A DNA stretch of 64,000 bases, from positions 1 to 64,000 of the forward strand of contig CAZTPA010000008.1 in the NCBI GenBank assembly GCA_964614525.1, in the 5' to 3' direction. Source of the DNA: PWND01 sp964614525 (GTDB lineage Bacteria > Bacteroidota > Bacteroidia > Bacteroidales > UBA7960). Positions 1 to 8,613 of the stretch are shown in pieces. A program made the translations under genes and the position numbers. A model generated the notes under the pieces. That model searched no databases, was not told the DNA's origin, and was given only the letters and a program-made list of their open reading frames with translations. Positions within the stretch are counted from its first letter, which is position 1. Each line of letters opens with the position of its first letter.

Positions 1-172
1 GTTTGCTGACTAAGTTTTATCTTAGTAAAGTTGTTCAACGGGGGACAATGAAACAAGGCGGAAACCCGCGCTAAACTTAACACGGGACCGATAAATAAAG
101 CTTATATGAATAAAATAATAGCAAAATATTATTATTTTTGTTGCTCAAAAAAATAACAAATCATTATATTTT
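1..172. other. Non-coding, locally GC-rich leader upstream of the ORF6N gene
   Basis: No convincing reading frame runs through this stretch. Bases 9-26 form a perfect 6-bp hairpin (ACTAAG, six-base loop, CTTAGT). Bases 58-69 hold a second small GC stem (GCGG/CCGC around AAAC). The segment from about 39 to 92 is clearly richer in G+C than its surroundings. A TAnnTTTG match (TATTTTTG, 133-140) lies 32 bases before the ATG at 173 and could be the -7 element for the ORF6N gene; no TTTG -33 box sits at the right distance. The left part could instead belong to a feature that begins outside the window. Confidence 0.4.
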
Positions 173-1054
173 ATGACACAAAGTGACTTCCCGGTTCAAA
201 ATATAAAAAACAGAATTTACGAAATTAGAGAATCTCAAGTGATGCTAGATAACGATCTTGCACTTTTATATGAAGTGGAAGTAAAAGTTTTAAATCAAGC
301 TGTAAAGAGAAATATTGAGCGCTTTCCAAAAGAATTTATGTTTCAATTATCAGAAGAAGAGTATAATTTTTTGCGGTCACAATTTGTGACCGCAAAATCT
401 AATTGGAGTAAAAAAAGATACTTGCCATACGCTTTCACAGAACAAGGCGTAGCAATGCTTTCAGCGGTTTTGAAAAGCCCAAAAGCAATTCAAGTAAGCA
501 TTAAAATTATGTCAGCTTTTGTTGAAATGAGACACTATTTGACTAAAAACGCTGATATCTTTGAGAATTTTCATAGGATAGACCGGAAACTTCTGATACA
601 TGATGAAAATTTCAATAAGTTGTTTAAAGCATTAGAGCAAAATCAACTCACACCAAAACAAGGCATCTTTTTTAACGGGCAGGTTTTTGATGCGCATGTT
701 TTTGTTTCAGACCTGATTAAATCCGCAGAAAAATCTATAGTTCTTATTGATAATTATGTGGATGAAAAAGTTCTAACTCTTTTAAGCAAAAAGAAATCAG
801 AGGTCGAGATTTGTATTTATTCTAAAAACATCAACAGTAAACTCCTGCAGGATGTTGAAAAGTTTAATGTTCAATACGAAAATCTTACAATAAAGAAATT
901 TGATGAATGTCACGACCGATTTTTAATAATAGATAACAAAATCTACCATATTGGCGCTTCTTTAAAAGACCTTGGCAAAAAATGGTTTGCATTTTCTAAA
1001 TTGGAAATTGATGCAAGTTTGATTTTGGGTAAGCTAGCTTTAATCAAAACGTAA
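173..1054 (+). CDS. ORF6N-domain DNA-binding protein with C-terminal PLD-like domain
   Basis: 293 aa. Residues about 8-120 match the ORF6N domain, a KilA-N-related DNA-binding domain first known from phage antirepressor-like proteins (RESQVMLDNDLALLYEV near the start, then RFPKEFMFQLSEEE and YAFTEQGVAMLSAVL). The C-terminal third carries a phospholipase-D-like half-site, HDRFLIID followed by GASLKDLGKKWFAF, a pairing typical of Bacteroidetes ORF6N proteins. Such genes occur as scattered single copies in this phylum and are often treated as mobile-element-associated, but their function is unknown. It is convergent with the hyp operon, 46 bases from the hypE stop, and unrelated to it. Short look-alike segments (ACCCGC...TTAACA) lie on both sides of the gene; they may be chance. 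Confidence 0.85.
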   Translation: MTQSDFPVQNIKNRIYEIRESQVMLDNDLALLYEVEVKVLNQAVKRNIERFPKEFMFQLSEEEYNFLRSQFVTAKSNWSKKRYLPYAFTEQGVAMLSAVLKSPKAIQVSIKIMSAFVEMRHYLTKNADIFENFHRIDRKLLIHDENFNKLFKALEQNQLTPKQGIFFNGQVFDAHVFVSDLIKSAEKSIVLIDNYVDEKVLTLLSKKKSEVEICIYSKNINSKLLQDVEKFNVQYENLTIKKFDECHDRFLIIDNKIYHIGASLKDLGKKWFAFSKLEIDASLILGKLALIKT

Positions 1055-1100
1055 ATACAGGGATGTTAAACTCAGAATATTTCTATACATACCCGCTGAA

Positions 1101-2117
1101 TTAACATATCCTCGGCAATTGTTCTCCGGCAAGCATATCAATAATCCGTTTGCCGCCAATTGATGTTTCTAAAACAGCTTTGCCTTTATGCTCATTAACA
1201 AGCTCACCAATAACTGCTGCCTCTTTACCAAAAGGATTATTGTTCATTATTTGCATTACCTTATCTACATCTTCAGGATGAACAACCATTACAAGTTTAC
1301 CTTCATTAGCTACATAAAAAGGATCAAACCCAAGAAGTTCACACATTCCTCGCACATTCTCATCAACAGGGACTTTTTCTTCATTTATCTCCACTCCGAG
1401 ATTTTTATTGCGGGCAATTTCACAAAGAACAGTTGCCAGTCCTCCGCGTGTTGCATCACGCATAAATTTTATTCTTGCACCGGAATCCAAAATTTCATGT
1501 ATCAAATGATTTAAGCATGCACAATCTGTTTGAATCTCAGTTTTGAAATTGCCAAAATTTCTAACAGCCATTACAGCCATACCATGCTGAGCAATTGAGC
1601 CATTAATAATTATCTTATCGCCGGTTTCAATTTTTTCTCCTGAACTGATGTGTTCATGATTTTTTTCAAAAACACCGATTCCCGCCGTATTAATAAATAC
1701 TTTGTCGCATTGACCTTTATTTACAACTTTAGTATCACCTGTAACTATTAATACATTAGCTTTTTTTGCTTCCTCTGCCATATCAGCAACTATTTTCTCG
1801 AGGTCTTTCATTGGCAGTCCTTCTTCGAGGATAAAAGCAGCACTAATATATTTTGGTGTAGCTCCTGATACAGCTAGGTCATTAACTGTACCGCAAACTG
1901 CAATTTTTCCGATATTGCCACCCGGAAAGAAAATTGGATCAACAACATAAGAGTCTGTTGTAAAAGCAATTTTGTCGGGCTCAATATTGAGAATTGCAGA
2001 ATCTCCCTGTTGTTCCAAAAGCGGATTTTTAAAATATTTTAAAAACAGGTCATTTATAAGGGAGTGCATTAGTTTTCCGCCACTTCCGTGTCCCAGTAAT
2101 ATGTTTTTTTCCATCAT
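1101..2117 (-). CDS. hypE: HypE, carbamoyl-dehydratase for NiFe-hydrogenase cyanide ligand synthesis
   Basis: 338 aa, normal for HypE. HypE takes the carbamoyl group from HypF onto its C-terminal cysteine and dehydrates it with ATP to a thiocyanate, the source of the CN ligands of the NiFe site. The N-terminal ILLGHGSGGKLMHSLI and the AIR-synthase-like ATP-binding body (VTGDTKVV, DATRGGLATVL) are clear. The protein ends exactly in PRIC, so the acceptor cysteine is the last residue (C338), which supports an intact 3' end. The start overlaps the hypD stop by four bases (ATGA), implying translational coupling. It is the last gene of the hypFCDE operon. Confidence 0.97.
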   Translation of the reverse strand: MMEKNILLGHGSGGKLMHSLINDLFLKYFKNPLLEQQGDSAILNIEPDKIAFTTDSYVVDPIFFPGGNIGKIAVCGTVNDLAVSGATPKYISAAFILEEGLPMKDLEKIVADMAEEAKKANVLIVTGDTKVVNKGQCDKVFINTAGIGVFEKNHEHISSGEKIETGDKIIINGSIAQHGMAVMAVRNFGNFKTEIQTDCACLNHLIHEILDSGARIKFMRDATRGGLATVLCEIARNKNLGVEINEEKVPVDENVRGMCELLGFDPFYVANEGKLVMVVHPEDVDKVMQIMNNNPFGKEAAVIGELVNEHKGKAVLETSIGGKRIIDMLAGEQLPRIC

Positions 2118-3193
2118 GAACTAAATCTATAATAAGCATTACAGGCACCTTCATGAGAAACCATGCAAGCACCTACCGGATTTGTTGTTGTGCAAACTTT
2201 TCCAAATAATTTACAATCTTTTGGTTTTTTCAAACCCTTAAGAATTTCGCCACAAATACAACCTTTTTCTTCAATAGTTTTCTCAACAACGACAGGAATC
2301 ATTTTCTCTGCATCAAATTTTGAATATTTCTCATCAATTCCAAGTCCACTGTCAGGTATTATTCCAAATCCACGCCACCAATCGTCACAGAGGGTAAAAA
2401 CCTCATCCATTATTTTTAGCGCAATCACGTTACCTTCTGGTTTCACTACTCTGCTGTATTGTATTTCTACGCTGAAATTTTTTTCATTAATTTGTTTTAG
2501 AAGCATATAAATTGATTGTAGAATGTCAACAGGTTCAAAACCTGCAATGACGCAACCTACTCCATATTTTTCAGGAATAGACTGGTAAATACCGGAACCT
2601 GTAATAGTACTTACATGTCCGGGAGCAATATATCCGTCTATTTTAACACCTTCATCAATAAGAGCAGCCATCGCTGGTGGCATAATTTTATGTGAGCTTA
2701 AGACAAAGAAGTTTGTAATATTTTTTTCTGCAGCATTTTTAATACCTGCAGCAGTACCGGGAGCTGTTGTCTCGAAACCTATACCCAAAAATATTACTTT
2801 CTTGTCAGGATTATTTTGAGCAATCTCAAGAGCATCTAAAACCGAATATACTATGCGAACATCTGCTCCCATGCTTTTCTCTTTGTCAAGTGAAGAGGTG
2901 GAACCAGGAACTCTTATCAAATCTCCAAAAGTTGTGATTATCACTTCGCTTAAGCGGCTATAAGCCACTGCTTTGTCAATAAAGCTTTTGCTGGTTACAC
3001 AAACCGGACAGCCGGGGCCGGACATTAAATGAACATTTTCAGGGAGCAATGAAGGAATGCCAAATTTTTGAATTGCCCAGGTATGGCCACCGCATACTTC
3101 CATTAGTGCAACTTCATGATGAGCAATGTTCTCAATTTTTTTGACAAGATTCTTTACAAGATCCTTGTTTCGAAATTCATCTATATATTTCAT
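2114..3193 (-). CDS. hypD: HypD, Fe-S scaffold for Fe(CN)2CO assembly
   Basis: 359 aa, full length. HypD, together with HypC, is the scaffold on which the Fe(CN)2CO unit of NiFe hydrogenases is assembled in the cytoplasm. Conserved cysteines are visible at C34 (MEVCGGHTWAI), C62 and C65 (GPGCPVC), followed by GFETTAPGTA and HKIMPPAM. The C-terminal cysteine-rich segment (CICGEILKG, CKLFGKVC, GACMVSHEGAC) would hold the 4Fe-4S cluster. The start lies 32 bases after the hypC stop, and its end overlaps hypE. Confidence 0.97.
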   Translation of the reverse strand: MKYIDEFRNKDLVKNLVKKIENIAHHEVALMEVCGGHTWAIQKFGIPSLLPENVHLMSGPGCPVCVTSKSFIDKAVAYSRLSEVIITTFGDLIRVPGSTSSLDKEKSMGADVRIVYSVLDALEIAQNNPDKKVIFLGIGFETTAPGTAAGIKNAAEKNITNFFVLSSHKIMPPAMAALIDEGVKIDGYIAPGHVSTITGSGIYQSIPEKYGVGCVIAGFEPVDILQSIYMLLKQINEKNFSVEIQYSRVVKPEGNVIALKIMDEVFTLCDDWWRGFGIIPDSGLGIDEKYSKFDAEKMIPVVVEKTIEEKGCICGEILKGLKKPKDCKLFGKVCTTTNPVGACMVSHEGACNAYYRFSS

Positions 3194-3225
3194 TAAAAAA
3201 AGATTATGTGAATTTACAGAAGAGT

Positions 3226-3462
3226 TTATTTCTCATCTTCAAGCCTGTTCATTTCATCAAGCTCATTAAATAAACGTAAGGTTTCTATGGCCTCTTCTTC
3301 GCTGATTTTTTGTATTGCGAATCCTGTATGTATTAGCACATAATCATCAACTTTAACATCTTCCAGAAGCTGCAAGGATGTTTCATATTCTGTACCGCCT
3401 ACAGAGACTATAGCTTTATCTGCTTCTACAGACATCACTTTTCCGGGAATACTTAAACACAT
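3226..3462 (-). CDS. hypC: HypC hydrogenase maturation chaperone
   Basis: 78 aa. The frame is open further upstream, but the start is placed at the ATG ending at 3462 because HypC must begin Met-Cys: the encoded MCLSIPGKV exposes Cys2, the residue that binds iron and contacts the hydrogenase large subunit. HypC shuttles the Fe(CN)2CO unit from HypD to the large subunit. The rest (ETSLQLLEDVKVDDYVLIHTG) is the expected small OB-like barrel. It lies between hypF, 131 bases upstream, and hypD. A TAATTTTG match at 3580-3587 (minus) could give an internal promoter. Confidence 0.95.
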   Translation of the reverse strand: MCLSIPGKVMSVEADKAIVSVGGTEYETSLQLLEDVKVDDYVLIHTGFAIQKISEEEAIETLRLFNELDEMNRLEDEK

Positions 3463-3579
3463 ATTGTGAAATTTATAATTTTTAATCTGTTTTCTTATTA
3501 TATACAGCAAATTTTTTGTTGTTTGTTTTCATATTATGATTTTACAAAAAATACTGCTTGTGATTTTTCAAAATCCTTG

Positions 3580-3587
3580 CAAAATTA
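3580..3587 (-). promoter_or_regulatory. Possible -7 element before hypC
   Basis: Read on the minus strand this is TAATTTTG, fitting the Bacteroidetes TAnnTTTG pattern. It lies 117 bases upstream of the hypC ATG, overlapping the hypF-hypC spacer. No TTTG -33 box is visible at 17-23 bases, so a chance match is possible in this AT-rich DNA. Confidence 0.25.
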
Positions 3588-3593
3588 CAAAAA

Positions 3594-5873
3594 TTAAGCT
3601 GTTTTATTGATTTTCTTTTTAGCTCCAATCACTAATTGTCCCAAAGCAATTCCTGCATCATTCATTGGAGTTTTTGAATGTGAAAATACTTCAAATCCAT
3701 CTTTAGATAAAACTTTTTCAGTATTTTCCGTAATATATTTATTTTGAAATGTGCCGCCAGATAGAACTACTTTCTTAATCCCATTTTCAGAGCTGATTTT
3801 TTTTACATTTTCCAAAATAACTTCAACAATTGTATTATGAAAACGAGATGAAATCATTGAAAGAGGCTGATTATTCTGTAAATCTTTTACTATTGCTTTG
3901 ATTAGAGGTTTAAAGGAAATTGTATCTGAGTTATTAAAAGGGTATGCACTTGTAACGTTTTTATCAATAATAGATTCAAGTCGCATTGGCGCTTCAGCAT
4001 GAAACCTGCTTTGAGGACAAAGATTAATTAGTGCACTTACAGCATCAAACAAACGACCTGCGCTTGATGATAGTGGTGTGTTTATCTTTTCATCAATAGC
4101 TTTGCAAAGCATTCTGATTTTATCTTTATTGATATTTTTCAAAAAATCAAATTCCATATTTAAAAACTCATCACCATAAATATCATACAAATACGACACA
4201 GCCATTCGCCAGGGTTCATGTGTAACTTTGTCTCCACCCGGTAAAGGCAAATAATCAAAATGTGTTACTCTGTGGTAATTTTCAAAATCACATACAAAGA
4301 ATTCGCCGCCCCAAATGTTTCCGTCATCACCATAGCCTGTTCCATCCAATGCAACACCAATTACAGTTTCGTCCAGATTATGCTCAGCCATACAGGAAGC
4401 AATATGAGCATGATGATGCTGAACTCGCATTACAGGTAAATCATAATTGTCTGAATATCTCGAAGATAAATAATCAGGGTGCATATCTGTAACGATGAGT
4501 TTGGGATCAAAGCGAAATAATTTCTTGTAATTTTCAATTGATTCAGAATAAAATTCATAGGTTTCCATATTTTGCAAATCACCAATATGCTGACTCAGAA
4601 TAGCATGTTTGTCTTTACCAATGCAAAAGCAGTTAACGAGTTCAGCCCCGGTAGCTAAAATACTATCGACGTTTATAGTCGTTTTAACCGGAACTGGAGC
4701 ATAGCCGCGCGAACGCCTGAAAACCCTTTCTTTGTTATTCATAATGCTAACAACAGAATCGTCTGATCTATTGTGAATATCTCTGTTATAAGTTAGAACG
4801 GCATCACATATATTGCTTAAAACATCAATTGCTTTTTGATTATCAGTGATGATAGGCTCATCTGAAATATTGCCACTTGTTAAAACAATAGCTTTTAGAT
4901 TTGATTTTTCAAATAAAAGATAATGCAAAGGCATATATGGCAACATTGCACCAATTGTATTAAATCCGATATTTACGGAAGGTGCAAGCTTTTCCTTCTC
5001 TTTTAATAGGACAATGGGTCTTTTAAGAGAAAGCAGGGATTCTTTTTCATGTTTGTTGATATCTGCGTATTTGCTTAGTGTTTCAATGTTGGAAAACATT
5101 ACAGCAAAAGGTTTGCCTTCGCGATTTTTTAATTTTCTAAGTTTTGACACTGTCTCTTCGCAAAAAGCATCACATGCTATAAAAAATCCACCAAGGCCTT
5201 TTATTGCAATGATTTTTTTATTCTCCAGAAGTTCAACAGTTTTAGAAAGAATTAGTTTTTGATCTTTAATTTCTTCATTTTTTACAAAAAGCCGATACTC
5301 AGGGCCACACACTGCACAAGCTACAGGTTGTGCATGAAACCTCCGATCAAGGATGTTTGTATATTCTCTGTGGCAGTCCGGGCACATTGCAAAATCTTTC
5401 ATTGTGGTCTTTTCCCTGTCGTATGGTAAATCCTGAATAATTGTAAATCGCGGGCCACAGTTTGTGCAATTAATAAATGGATAGTCAAGCCGGTTTTTCT
5501 GGATCTTCATGTCATTGAGACAATCCAGGCAAACAGCAATATCAGGACTTACATCAGTTATTGTGTTAGATACTGATTTGCTTTTTATTATATCAAAACC
5601 CTGAAAAGCAGTGTGTTCTATTTCTTCATAACTAATATTCTCTATCTGTGAAGCAGGTGGTGCTGTAGCTTTTATTAGCTTGATAAAATTTAAAAGCTCT
5701 TTTTCATTGCAATTAAGAATAATATAAACACCGTCATTACGGTTGTCTACACTTCCCCTTAGGTTATTTTCAACGGCAAGTTTGTAAATAAATGGTCTGA
5801 ATCCAACTCCTTGAACTAACCCCCGTACCTTAATCCTATATGTTGTTTTTGCTTTTTTTACAGTCTCTGACAT
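3594..5873 (-). CDS. hypF: HypF carbamoyltransferase for NiFe-hydrogenase maturation
   Basis: 759 aa, full length. HypF makes carbamoyl-adenylate from carbamoyl phosphate and ATP and transfers the carbamoyl group to HypE. All parts are present in order: acylphosphatase domain (KVRGLVQGVGFRPFIY, residues about 12-95), two zinc-finger pairs (CLDC...CTNC and CPDC...CAVC, about 113-190), a YrdC-like domain (about 205-385) and the Kae1-like carbamoyltransferase domain with the metal motif QHHHAHIASCMAEH and the late GGTFQNKYI. First gene of the operon hypF-hypC-hypD-hypE. The start is the ATG ending at 5873, behind a good TATCTTTG element. hypA, hypB and hydrogenase subunit genes are not in the window. 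Confidence 0.97.
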   Translation of the reverse strand: MSETVKKAKTTYRIKVRGLVQGVGFRPFIYKLAVENNLRGSVDNRNDGVYIILNCNEKELLNFIKLIKATAPPASQIENISYEEIEHTAFQGFDIIKSKSVSNTITDVSPDIAVCLDCLNDMKIQKNRLDYPFINCTNCGPRFTIIQDLPYDREKTTMKDFAMCPDCHREYTNILDRRFHAQPVACAVCGPEYRLFVKNEEIKDQKLILSKTVELLENKKIIAIKGLGGFFIACDAFCEETVSKLRKLKNREGKPFAVMFSNIETLSKYADINKHEKESLLSLKRPIVLLKEKEKLAPSVNIGFNTIGAMLPYMPLHYLLFEKSNLKAIVLTSGNISDEPIITDNQKAIDVLSNICDAVLTYNRDIHNRSDDSVVSIMNNKERVFRRSRGYAPVPVKTTINVDSILATGAELVNCFCIGKDKHAILSQHIGDLQNMETYEFYSESIENYKKLFRFDPKLIVTDMHPDYLSSRYSDNYDLPVMRVQHHHAHIASCMAEHNLDETVIGVALDGTGYGDDGNIWGGEFFVCDFENYHRVTHFDYLPLPGGDKVTHEPWRMAVSYLYDIYGDEFLNMEFDFLKNINKDKIRMLCKAIDEKINTPLSSSAGRLFDAVSALINLCPQSRFHAEAPMRLESIIDKNVTSAYPFNNSDTISFKPLIKAIVKDLQNNQPLSMISSRFHNTIVEVILENVKKISSENGIKKVVLSGGTFQNKYITENTEKVLSKDGFEVFSHSKTPMNDAGIALGQLVIGAKKKINKTA

Positions 5874-5920
5874 GATAATACAACAATATATGTGTCATTT
5901 TGTTAATTTTGTTGCAACCG

Positions 5921-5928
5921 CAAAGATA
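5921..5928 (-). promoter_or_regulatory. Probable -7 element of the hyp operon
   Basis: On the minus strand this reads TATCTTTG, a strong match to the Bacteroidetes TAnnTTTG -7 box, 47 bases upstream of the hypF start. No TTTG -33 box is obvious. Position at the head of the operon supports it. Confidence 0.5.
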
Positions 5929-6163
5929 CGGAAAAGACAGGAAATAAGATAAATGATAATCAAGATAATAATACATATATCTATAAGATTGTATATGTTG
6001 TGTTTTGTCTTTTAATCAGTTTTTATTCTCGTTGAATGTTATTTATCTTCTGTAATAAAATAAATAGTATTATTTTTATAGTTTACGTTATTCACTTAAA
6101 AATAAGTCAGCAGAAATGTTAATTTTGTACCCATACTTGTAGTTTTCATCTAAATTGTAAAAA
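5929..6163. other. Divergent intergenic region between hypF and the pentapeptide-repeat gene
   Basis: This very AT-rich spacer separates divergent genes. Apart from the hypF -7 element on its left edge and a TAATTTTG match at 6120-6127 (plus), 36 bases before the ATG at 6164, I see no conserved structure, ORF or repeat. Confidence 0.5.
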
Positions 6164-6739
6164 ATGATTAAAAAATCCGAACGAGTTCTTACAGACAGGG
6201 ATATTTGGTTGATGATTGCTCAGAGCTCTGTAGGAGATGCATACAGGCCTCTTAACTTACGTGGTGCTAATTTAACGGGTGCTGATTTATCCGGTGCCGA
6301 TTTATCAGGAGCAAATTTTGCCGGAGCAAATCTCACTAGTGTAAACCTTGCCGGAGCAAATCTTTCTTCAGCATTTTTTGCAAATGCTACTTTGCTTGCT
6401 GCTGACCTTACTAATGCTAATCTTACCGGTGCTATGATGCAACATGCACAATTGCAAAACTCCATTTTAAATATGGCTGATTTTACTGAAGCAAACCTCT
6501 CTGAAGCAAATCTCTCAGGAGCTTCTCTTATTGATGCGGATTTTACAAGGACAGATTTGTCTTTAAGCATAATTATTTCGGCAAACCTGAAACGTGCTAA
6601 TTTTTTCAAAGCAAATTTTTCTGGTGCTGATCTTAGCGGTTCCGATTTTAATGATACAAATCTGGGACGTGCATTTATGAATGATGTCAATCTTAAAAAT
6701 GTTATTAATCTTGAACGAGCCATTGGTTATAAGGGCTAA
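6164..6739 (+). CDS. Pentapeptide-repeat protein
   Basis: 191 aa. From about residue 24 to 185 the sequence is built almost entirely of A(D/N)LxX pentapeptides (for example GANLTGADLSGADLSGANF), which fold as a right-handed quadrilateral beta-helix. No signal peptide or transmembrane segment is present, so the protein is probably cytoplasmic. The short N-terminal cap (residues 1-23) has no recognisable domain. Some family members mimic DNA and protect gyrase (Qnr, MfpA), but most have no assigned role and nothing here picks one. The stop lies 15 bases before the next gene on the same strand, suggesting co-transcription with the outer-membrane protein. Confidence 0.92.
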   Translation: MIKKSERVLTDRDIWLMIAQSSVGDAYRPLNLRGANLTGADLSGADLSGANFAGANLTSVNLAGANLSSAFFANATLLAADLTNANLTGAMMQHAQLQNSILNMADFTEANLSEANLSGASLIDADFTRTDLSLSIIISANLKRANFFKANFSGADLSGSDFNDTNLGRAFMNDVNLKNVINLERAIGYKG

Positions 6740-6754
6740 ATATATTTCGAATTT

Positions 6755-8503
6755 ATGAAGTTATCGGTTTTTTCTATTGCCCTTATTGTCATTGTTATAA
6801 ATGCTTTTGGTCAGGGTACTAATTATTCTTCTAATGCACCGGAAACTGATTTTATTAATCGGCTGGAAATAAAATCAGGAGAATCATTTTCTAAAATGCA
6901 TTCCGTCTTTAAGCCTTTTAATAGAAAGTATATTGTCGATTTTATTGATAAAAATGACTCAAGTTTGAATAATATTTCAAATGTTGATAAACATCTGATG
7001 AAAGCAGTTCTGCTTGAGAATATTGAGTTTTCTGAAATAAAAGCTGACTCAACTAAACCACTGTTGAAGTATTTTTACAAGTATCCTCAGGACTTTTACA
7101 GAAGTCATGCAGATGATTATTTTATTTCTGTGAATCCTGTAATTCATCTGGGCGTCGGGTATGAACAAAATGCAGACAATTATTTGTATGTTAATACCAG
7201 AGGGATAGAGGCCAGGGGATTAATTAATGATAAAATAGGTTTTTATACTTATATGGCCGATAATCAGGCTCGCTTTCCTGCTTATGTTAATGAAAAAATA
7301 GATGCCCAGGAAAGATCTGTCCCCGGAGAAGGCTGGAATCAGGAATTTGGAGAGGGAGGTTATGACTTTTTTAAGGCTCGTGGATATATTTCTTTGAAGG
7401 CTACTAAGAATATTGATATGCAGTTTGGTCAAGATAAACATTTCATTGGCCATGGTATAAGATCTTTGCTTTTGTCAGATTATTCTAACGACTATCTGTT
7501 TTTAAAAATTAATACTCAGGTTGGCATATTTAATTATCAAAATATTTTTGCCGAACTTGTTGATTATCCTATGAGGTCTTTTGGAGGTAGGTTGTTTGAC
7601 AAGAAATATTCAACTACTCATGTTTTATCAACAAATATATCTCCCAAATTTCAACTTGCTTTATTTGAAAACGTTATTTACGGTCGTGCCGATGAAACCG
7701 GAAACAGAGGACTGGAAATGCATTATCTTAATCCAATAATTTTTTATCGGGCTATCGAACATCATATGGGAGATGCTGATAAAGTTGCTATAGGTTTAAA
7801 TTGGAGATGGCTTATCAGAAATAAAGCATCTTTTTACGGACAAATTTATATTGATGATTTTCATTTGGGTGATATTAATAAGGATCTTGACTCTTTAATG
7901 GTTAGATATGGTTTAAGAGGAGAAAGAAAATATGAAGAGTATGGCTCTTTTAGAAATAAGTTTGCTTTTCAAACAGGTTTAAAAATTGTTGATTTGTTTG
8001 GGCTTAATAATTTTGATGTTCAGGCAGAAGTAAATTTGGTAAGGCCTTATGTTTATTCTCATTATGATACTTATAATAGCGGGTTGAGGCCTTCTGCCAG
8101 CTATACTCACTATAGCCAGGCTTTGGCACATCCTCTCGGTGCCAATTTTAGGGAATATATTGGTATAATAAGGTATCAACCTCATCGGAAATTGTCATTT
8201 AGCGCAACCATTATGTATGCTGAACAAGGAATTGATACTGCCGGTGTTAATTTGGGATATGATATACTTAATGATTATTCAGATAGGCCGGGTGATTATG
8301 ATATAGTTTTTTTGCAGGGAAATCGTGTTAATACTTTTTTAACTGACTTGCTAATTAGCTGGGAATTTAGACCTAACTTCTGGCTCGACGCCAATTTCAC
8401 TATAAGACAAGAAACACATCCACAAAGCAATATTGATAATAATACATACAATGGTGGAATGGCACTTCGAATGAATATAAACCCGCGTCGGCATATATTC
8501 TAA
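6755..8503 (+). CDS. Wzi/RemB-like outer-membrane beta-barrel protein
   Basis: 582 aa. An N-terminal signal peptide (MKLSVFSIALIVIVINAFGQG) is followed by a sequence dominated by alternating aromatic and polar strands, ending in an aromatic residue (RRHIF), as expected for an outer-membrane barrel. The segment with GLEMHYLNPIIFYRA and FYGQIYIDDFHLGD is typical of the capsule-assembly Wzi-like family, which in Bacteroidetes also includes RemB of gliding Flavobacterium. Wzi itself anchors capsule polysaccharide at the surface. No capsule genes are next to it, so the ligand is unknown. It lies 15 bases after the pentapeptide-repeat gene. Confidence 0.7.
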   Translation: MKLSVFSIALIVIVINAFGQGTNYSSNAPETDFINRLEIKSGESFSKMHSVFKPFNRKYIVDFIDKNDSSLNNISNVDKHLMKAVLLENIEFSEIKADSTKPLLKYFYKYPQDFYRSHADDYFISVNPVIHLGVGYEQNADNYLYVNTRGIEARGLINDKIGFYTYMADNQARFPAYVNEKIDAQERSVPGEGWNQEFGEGGYDFFKARGYISLKATKNIDMQFGQDKHFIGHGIRSLLLSDYSNDYLFLKINTQVGIFNYQNIFAELVDYPMRSFGGRLFDKKYSTTHVLSTNISPKFQLALFENVIYGRADETGNRGLEMHYLNPIIFYRAIEHHMGDADKVAIGLNWRWLIRNKASFYGQIYIDDFHLGDINKDLDSLMVRYGLRGERKYEEYGSFRNKFAFQTGLKIVDLFGLNNFDVQAEVNLVRPYVYSHYDTYNSGLRPSASYTHYSQALAHPLGANFREYIGIIRYQPHRKLSFSATIMYAEQGIDTAGVNLGYDILNDYSDRPGDYDIVFLQGNRVNTFLTDLLISWEFRPNFWLDANFTIRQETHPQSNIDNNTYNGGMALRMNINPRRHIF

Positions 8504-8564
8504 TATTCGCAGATTCTTATTAAATCGAATTCATTTTATTCAAAAAAGTCCTGAAAAAAAGTAT

Positions 8565-8572
8565 TAATTTTG
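8565..8572 (+). promoter_or_regulatory. Possible -7 element before hutU
   Basis: TAATTTTG lies 41 bases upstream of the hutU ATG, matching TAnnTTTG. No -33 box is visible at the proper spacing. Confidence 0.35.
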
Positions 8573-8613
8573 TTTTCCAATTTTATTGAAACGCTTTAAT
8601 ACAATATAATATC

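Noticed and set aside
1063..1107. Hairpin ATGTTAA...TTAACAT between the ORF6N and hypE gene ends
   Set aside because: Seven base pairs, a 31-base loop, and overlap with the hypE stop; not convincing as a terminator.
1188..1514. 108-codon plus-strand frame inside hypE
   Set aside because: Antisense to a well-conserved hypE coding region, with a product resembling no family.
6220..6723. Open 167-codon frame on the minus strand over the pentapeptide-repeat gene
   Set aside because: It mirrors the repeated codons of the pentapeptide gene and gives a low-complexity, Arg/Lys/Phe/Ala-rich product with no domain; it is a shadow of the real gene.
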